Below, piece by piece: positions 60,611 through 64,000 of a DNA stretch of 64,000 nt (positions are counted from its first letter, which is position 1; every line of letters starts with the position of its first letter). The stretch spans positions 6,076,001 to 6,140,000 of the forward strand of contig NC_067203.1 of assembly GCF_026262505.1 (NCBI RefSeq). The letters are read 5' to 3'. Under the pieces are notes generated by a model. It had not been told where the DNA came from. It made no database searches and saw nothing but the letters and a program-made list of their open reading frames with translations. The position numbers and the translations under genes were made by a program. This stretch comes from Trichomonas vaginalis G3 (taxonomy: Eukaryota; Parabasalia; Trichomonadida; Trichomonadidae).

Positions 60611-62053
60611 TCATTTCAAATAAGAACGTACAAGCTCCTTCATTTCATGAGTAATACATGCATTTAATGGCAATGTGCCGGAATCAGAAGGAAGATGAGG
60701 ATCAGCACCAATTTCAAGCAAATGTTTGACAACATTAATTCTGTTGTTTTCTATGGCAGCTAAAAGAGGTGAATATCCGAATATTCCTGTATAATTCACT
60801 TCTTTTGTTTCTTTAAAGACAAATTCAATCAATTCCATGTTTGGACTACAGCAAGCACCAATAAAATCATCTTTCGTAAGTTTCTTTCCATGTTGTAAAA
60901 GAATCTTTAAACAATCAAAACTTCCATTAAAACAAGCAACAAAAACAACATCTAAATTATCTTCAGTAATCACATCAAGACTTGCACCTTTTTCTATCAG
61001 ATAATTAACAATATCCGCATGATTATTTGCAACAGCGAAAAAGATTGGCGTTCGATGTGATTCACCAAAATATTCTATATTTGCTCCTCTTTCAATAAGA
61101 AGTTTAACAATATCTGCATAACCTTGATTTGCTGCTAGAATCAATGGATTTGTTTGTGAATCATTATGCAATTCAGTATTTGCTCCATTATCAAGTAAAT
61201 ATTCAATCAATGGTCTTTCTCCATAATAAACAGCCCAATTTAAAGGAAAATCTCCTTCAGGAGATTGTATATTTACATCATAATTACTTAATATTGCATA
61301 AGCAACTGCAAGAGTATTAAATTCTTCGATTGCACGGATTAAATTGTATTGGACTTCATTATCTTCTAAAATCCATTGAGCAAATTCATCATTATGAAAC
61401 ATAATTGCGACATCAATGAAAGTTTCAGCTAAATTACTTTCTTCAAATACAATTTGTGCGATTTCAAGATTTCTTCCTTTAATTGCAGCTCTCATAACAT
61501 CAGTATTAATAGTTAATGAATTGACTTTGCACCATTGTACTACTTGAGAAGAACCAAATAAACAAGCCAATGAAAAAAGACTGTATGAATGTCCATCAAG
61601 GGAAAAAGTTAGATTGCTTGGATCTTCTAAGGTAACTTCTGCGCAAACATTTGATAAATCATCATTTATAACGAAATATCCTAATGAATTTTCTGGAAAT
61701 ATAGATTCTACAACTTCGGTATCAGGAAAGTCTTTCGGAAGCTTATAAAAGAAGTTATCTTTAGCGATATTCCTTTTTAAGAGATAATTTGTAAAATATG
61801 TATTTTCAACGTTGAAATGTGGACTTGGAAGCATTGCCCAAAAGTTTCCTAGTGTTTTATAATGACGTCTATTTACTTCTGCTGATTTGATTATCATTCT
61901 GTGTAGAATTCTTAAGTAAGATTGATCTAAATTCTTAATAATCTCTTCGTATTTTGATATGTTTTCATCGTAAGGATTGAATACAATGTTTTCTATTTCA
62001 CGTAATGTTAATAATTTTTCAGGAATTATTGATTCTTCAAAAGGAATATTCAT
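60611..62053 (-). CDS. ankyrin-repeat protein, trichomonad type
   Basis: 480 residues from the ATG at 62053 (MNIPFEES); an in-frame TTG one codon earlier is not used in eukaryotes. The first 130 residues are a helical domain common before repeats in trichomonad ankyrin proteins (YEEIIKNLDQSYLRILHRMI). About nine ankyrin repeats follow, such as EGDFPLNWAVYYGERPLIEY, SQTNPLILAANQGYADIVKL and SHRTPIFFAVANNHADIVNY. It probably binds other proteins; partner unknown. An initiator lies seven bases upstream of the ATG. The gene looks whole, unlike the small ankyrin gene at 54901. Confidence 0.85.
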   Translation of the reverse strand: MNIPFEESIIPEKLLTLREIENIVFNPYDENISKYEEIIKNLDQSYLRILHRMIIKSAEVNRRHYKTLGNFWAMLPSPHFNVENTYFTNYLLKRNIAKDNFFYKLPKDFPDTEVVESIFPENSLGYFVINDDLSNVCAEVTLEDPSNLTFSLDGHSYSLFSLACLFGSSQVVQWCKVNSLTINTDVMRAAIKGRNLEIAQIVFEESNLAETFIDVAIMFHNDEFAQWILEDNEVQYNLIRAIEEFNTLAVAYAILSNYDVNIQSPEGDFPLNWAVYYGERPLIEYLLDNGANTELHNDSQTNPLILAANQGYADIVKLLIERGANIEYFGESHRTPIFFAVANNHADIVNYLIEKGASLDVITEDNLDVVFVACFNGSFDCLKILLQHGKKLTKDDFIGACCSPNMELIEFVFKETKEVNYTGIFGYSPLLAAIENNRINVVKHLLEIGADPHLPSDSGTLPLNACITHEMKELVRSYLK

Positions 62054-62059
62054 CAAAAA

Positions 62060-62068
62060 TAAAAATGA
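62060..62068 (-). promoter_or_regulatory. TCATTTTTA initiator before the ankyrin gene
   Basis: On the minus strand TCATTTTTA begins 15 bases before the ATG at 62053, matching the TCAYTW core and spacing of the trichomonad initiator. Confidence 0.6.
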
Positions 62069-62095
62069 TATAAAAAAATATATAAAACTATTTAT

Positions 62096-63493
62096 TTAAG
62101 CAAATTTTCTAAGGATGGAAAGATTTCTATCAGAATATGGTGGGAACTTGAATGGTATTTCTACCATTGTTGAATGAGTCAAAATAGGTTTAAGATGGGA
62201 AAGAGTCTTGACGCCAATTTCGCCATGGTACTGGCCCATTCCGGAGTTTCCGACACCTCCGAATGGAGAATATGGTGAGGAAACGTGGAAAACAACATCG
62301 TTCTGCATAAGAGCGCCAGAAGATGTCTGCTGCTGGAATTTAGTGAATACATTCCAATCAGATGTGAAAACATATGCTGCAAGTGGTTTTTCTCTCTCAT
62401 TAATAAATTCAATGGCCTTATCTTCATTATCAACTGGGAAGAATGGGATGACTGGTCCAAAAACTTCTGTTGTCATGATATCCGCTTCCATACTTGGGTT
62501 TTCTATCAATGTTGGTCCGATAAATAATTTTTCTGGATCTTGAAAGCCCTTTATGATGATATTTCCACCGGAATTATCAATAAGCTTTGTAAGACGATCG
62601 AAATGATGCTTGCTAATGATGTGTGTAATGTTATCATTGTAAGCAGTGTCAGGATTTGGATAAAGCTCGTTAATGGCCTTGACCATTTCAGCCTTGAACT
62701 GTTCCATGATGTCTTTGTGAACCATGACGTAATCTGGGCAAACGCAGGTTTGGCCACCGTTGAAAATTTTGCCCCAAATTAAGCGGCGGACACTTTTGGC
62801 TAAGCTGCAGTTCTTATCGAAGTACACAGGTGACTTGCCGCCTAATTCAAGGAGGCATGGAGTCAAATGTTCAGCTGCATGACGCATTACATTTTTAGCG
62901 ACAGCTGGTGAACCTGTGTAGAAAATGAAATCGAATCTTTGGTCAAGAATAACATCACAAATTCTTGTTGGACCACAAACAACACGAACTCCCTTTGGAT
63001 CAAGATATTGTGGGAAGAGTGTTTGGTAAAGCTTAGCACAATGTGGTGTATTGCTTGATGGCTTGAATAAGCAAACGTTACCAGCTGCTAAAATTGGACA
63101 TAATGTAGCGAAACCGAGATACATTGGATAGTTGTAAGGAATGAAATCGCAAACAACACCATATGGCTCTGGAACGATTGATGCACTTCCAGGAGTAAGT
63201 GCCCATGCAACTGAACATGATTGTGGTGCTAACCAAGATTTGAACTTTTTAAGTGTGTGAGAAATATCAGTCTTAACGTTTTCGATAAGTAATTCTGCTT
63301 CGAAATGATGAGATCCCATATCATCATACATTGCTTTAACCCAATCATCTTTGTGCTCATCTAAGCATTTGAGGAGGCCATTAAGCTGATCTTCTCTCCA
63401 TTTGAAATCAAATGAGACTCTTGTCTTGAAATGCTCACGTAATTCTTTAACGATTGTCGGTATTTCCTCAGGAGGAACTGGAACTGGCTCCAT
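62096..63493 (-). CDS. aldehyde dehydrogenase, class 3 (ALDH3) type
   Basis: 465 residues, the length of soluble class 3 enzymes. Key residues are present: Asn121 in FIPYNYP (oxyanion hole), the Rossmann segment FYTGSPAVAKNVM, Glu216 in LLELGGKSPVYFD (general base) and the catalytic Cys250 in FNGGQTCVCPDY. Also seen are EVFGPVIPFFPV and SPYSPFGGVGNSGMGQYHG. It oxidises aldehydes to acids with NAD(P); class 3 members prefer aromatic or medium/long-chain aldehydes. There is no C-terminal membrane helix, so it is cytosolic rather than a fatty-aldehyde microsomal form. Only 42 bases separate it from the ankyrin gene on the same strand. GC-richer than its neighbours. Confidence 0.93.
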   Translation of the reverse strand: MEPVPVPPEEIPTIVKELREHFKTRVSFDFKWREDQLNGLLKCLDEHKDDWVKAMYDDMGSHHFEAELLIENVKTDISHTLKKFKSWLAPQSCSVAWALTPGSASIVPEPYGVVCDFIPYNYPMYLGFATLCPILAAGNVCLFKPSSNTPHCAKLYQTLFPQYLDPKGVRVVCGPTRICDVILDQRFDFIFYTGSPAVAKNVMRHAAEHLTPCLLELGGKSPVYFDKNCSLAKSVRRLIWGKIFNGGQTCVCPDYVMVHKDIMEQFKAEMVKAINELYPNPDTAYNDNITHIISKHHFDRLTKLIDNSGGNIIIKGFQDPEKLFIGPTLIENPSMEADIMTTEVFGPVIPFFPVDNEDKAIEFINEREKPLAAYVFTSDWNVFTKFQQQTSSGALMQNDVVFHVSSPYSPFGGVGNSGMGQYHGEIGVKTLSHLKPILTHSTMVEIPFKFPPYSDRNLSILRKFA

Positions 63494-63911
63494 GAAAATA
63501 TTGTCAGATTTGAATTGATTTCAAAGTTTGAAAAAGCCGATCATTGGTATCATATCTCTATCGTCAAAAAGAGAAAAGGATATAAAATATACCATAATTC
63601 TTATATTCATCATAATCAGAAATTTGATCGTAACGATTATTTTCAATTGATTCTATAAAAATTGAATTGTTTACAAATGCAAAAAATAAAGTTGATTTCA
63701 TACAAAAATTTAATTGGATCCAACAGAGAAAACTTTTGAAACACAATATATTTGTATGTATGAATGATAATAGTATATAAAATTTTAAGATATTCAAAAT
63801 GATATCGTTTTTGAAAATTATAGGTGATATGGACTAAAATAGGTGAAAATAGGTGATAAAGTTTGAATAGATAACATTTTACATGAAATAAACAATAAGA
63901 AAAGTCATACC
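63494..63911. other. intergenic region upstream of the ALDH gene
   Basis: 418 AT-rich bases without a gene. Near 63,820-63,860 the phrase ATAGGTGA occurs three times (spacings about 22 and 11), faintly like the AGGTGA arms of the element hairpins but without the inverted half. Minus-strand frames here (63564-63978) look like chance. Confidence 0.5.
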
Positions 63912-64000
63912 TTATGGTGTGCAAACTTTGAGCTTCTTCTTTTGAAGTGAGATTGTAACATCTGTGCGGTATTTGCATGGTTCGCCATCTCTGTGGACAG
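63912..64000 (-). CDS. C-terminal end of a gene entering from the right
   Basis: The last 28 codons read VHRDGEPCKYRTDVTISLQK and KKLKVCTP, then TAA. The DGEP followed by a beta strand, basic residues and LKV pattern recalls the C-terminal strand of diacylglycerol/sphingosine-type lipid kinases. The stretch is too short to be sure. Two other frames here are also open for a similar length, but this one has the most protein-like composition. The gene body lies outside the window. Confidence 0.35.
   Translation of the reverse strand, partial: VHRDGEPCKYRTDVTISLQKKKLKVCTP

Noticed and set aside
63564-63978. Two minus-strand frames (77 and 111 codons) upstream of the ALDH gene.
   Set aside because: Low-complexity Phe/Ile/Tyr-rich translation of AT-rich DNA. 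The neighbouring frame at 63912-64000 is more protein-like.

Overview
The window is AT-rich DNA of an intron-poor, single-celled eukaryote. It most likely comes from Trichomonas vaginalis or another parabasalid. The evidence is short intergenic spaces, a TCAYTW-type initiator just before the ATG of some host genes, ankyrin-repeat proteins of the trichomonad style, and dense Maverick/Polinton DNA. The species call is inference.

Positions 1 to about 46,060 are virus-like elements of the Polinton/Maverick kind, treated here as fossils. Element A (1 to about 33,000, left end outside the window) carries a tail-fibre-like gene, an integrase, KilA-N genes (one triplicated in tandem), a protein-primed DNA polymerase B, capsid candidates and several small unknown genes. 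It is arranged as two near-identical 9.7-kb blocks in direct orientation, 14.3 kb apart (about 6,390-16,077 and 20,712-30,390). Between them lies a third, partial and noisy copy (16,078-20,711). Removing one repeat period leaves about 18-19 kb, a normal Maverick size, so a mis-assembled or tandemly duplicated single element is likely. Element B (about 33,000-46,060) is a different and smaller element. It has a KilA-N/GIY-YIG gene, a packaging ATPase, an SF3 helicase instead of a visible polymerase, its own capsid genes, and two large structural-type proteins. This is a polinton-like-virus layout.

Both elements share an AGGTGA-based hairpin module with an AT-rich tail, a TTTTTATCC-type motif close to start codons, and a KilA-N/DUF3627 gene. 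Element A also carries a conserved tRNA-like sequence and scattered small GC-rich palindromes.

Positions 46,061-64,000 are host chromosome. They hold a MAP65/Ase1-like microtubule bundler, tRNA-Lys(CTT), an armadillo-like protein, an unrecognised 644-residue protein, a short damaged ankyrin gene, WASH complex subunit 4 (SWIP), a seven-helix THH1/TOM1/GPR137-like membrane protein, a large ankyrin protein, a class 3 aldehyde dehydrogenase, and the tail of a further gene at the right edge. These genes look independent of one another. The cytoskeletal and endosomal ones (MAP65, WASHC4) are ordinary eukaryotic housekeeping functions.

All calls rest on reading motifs by eye. No database search was run.
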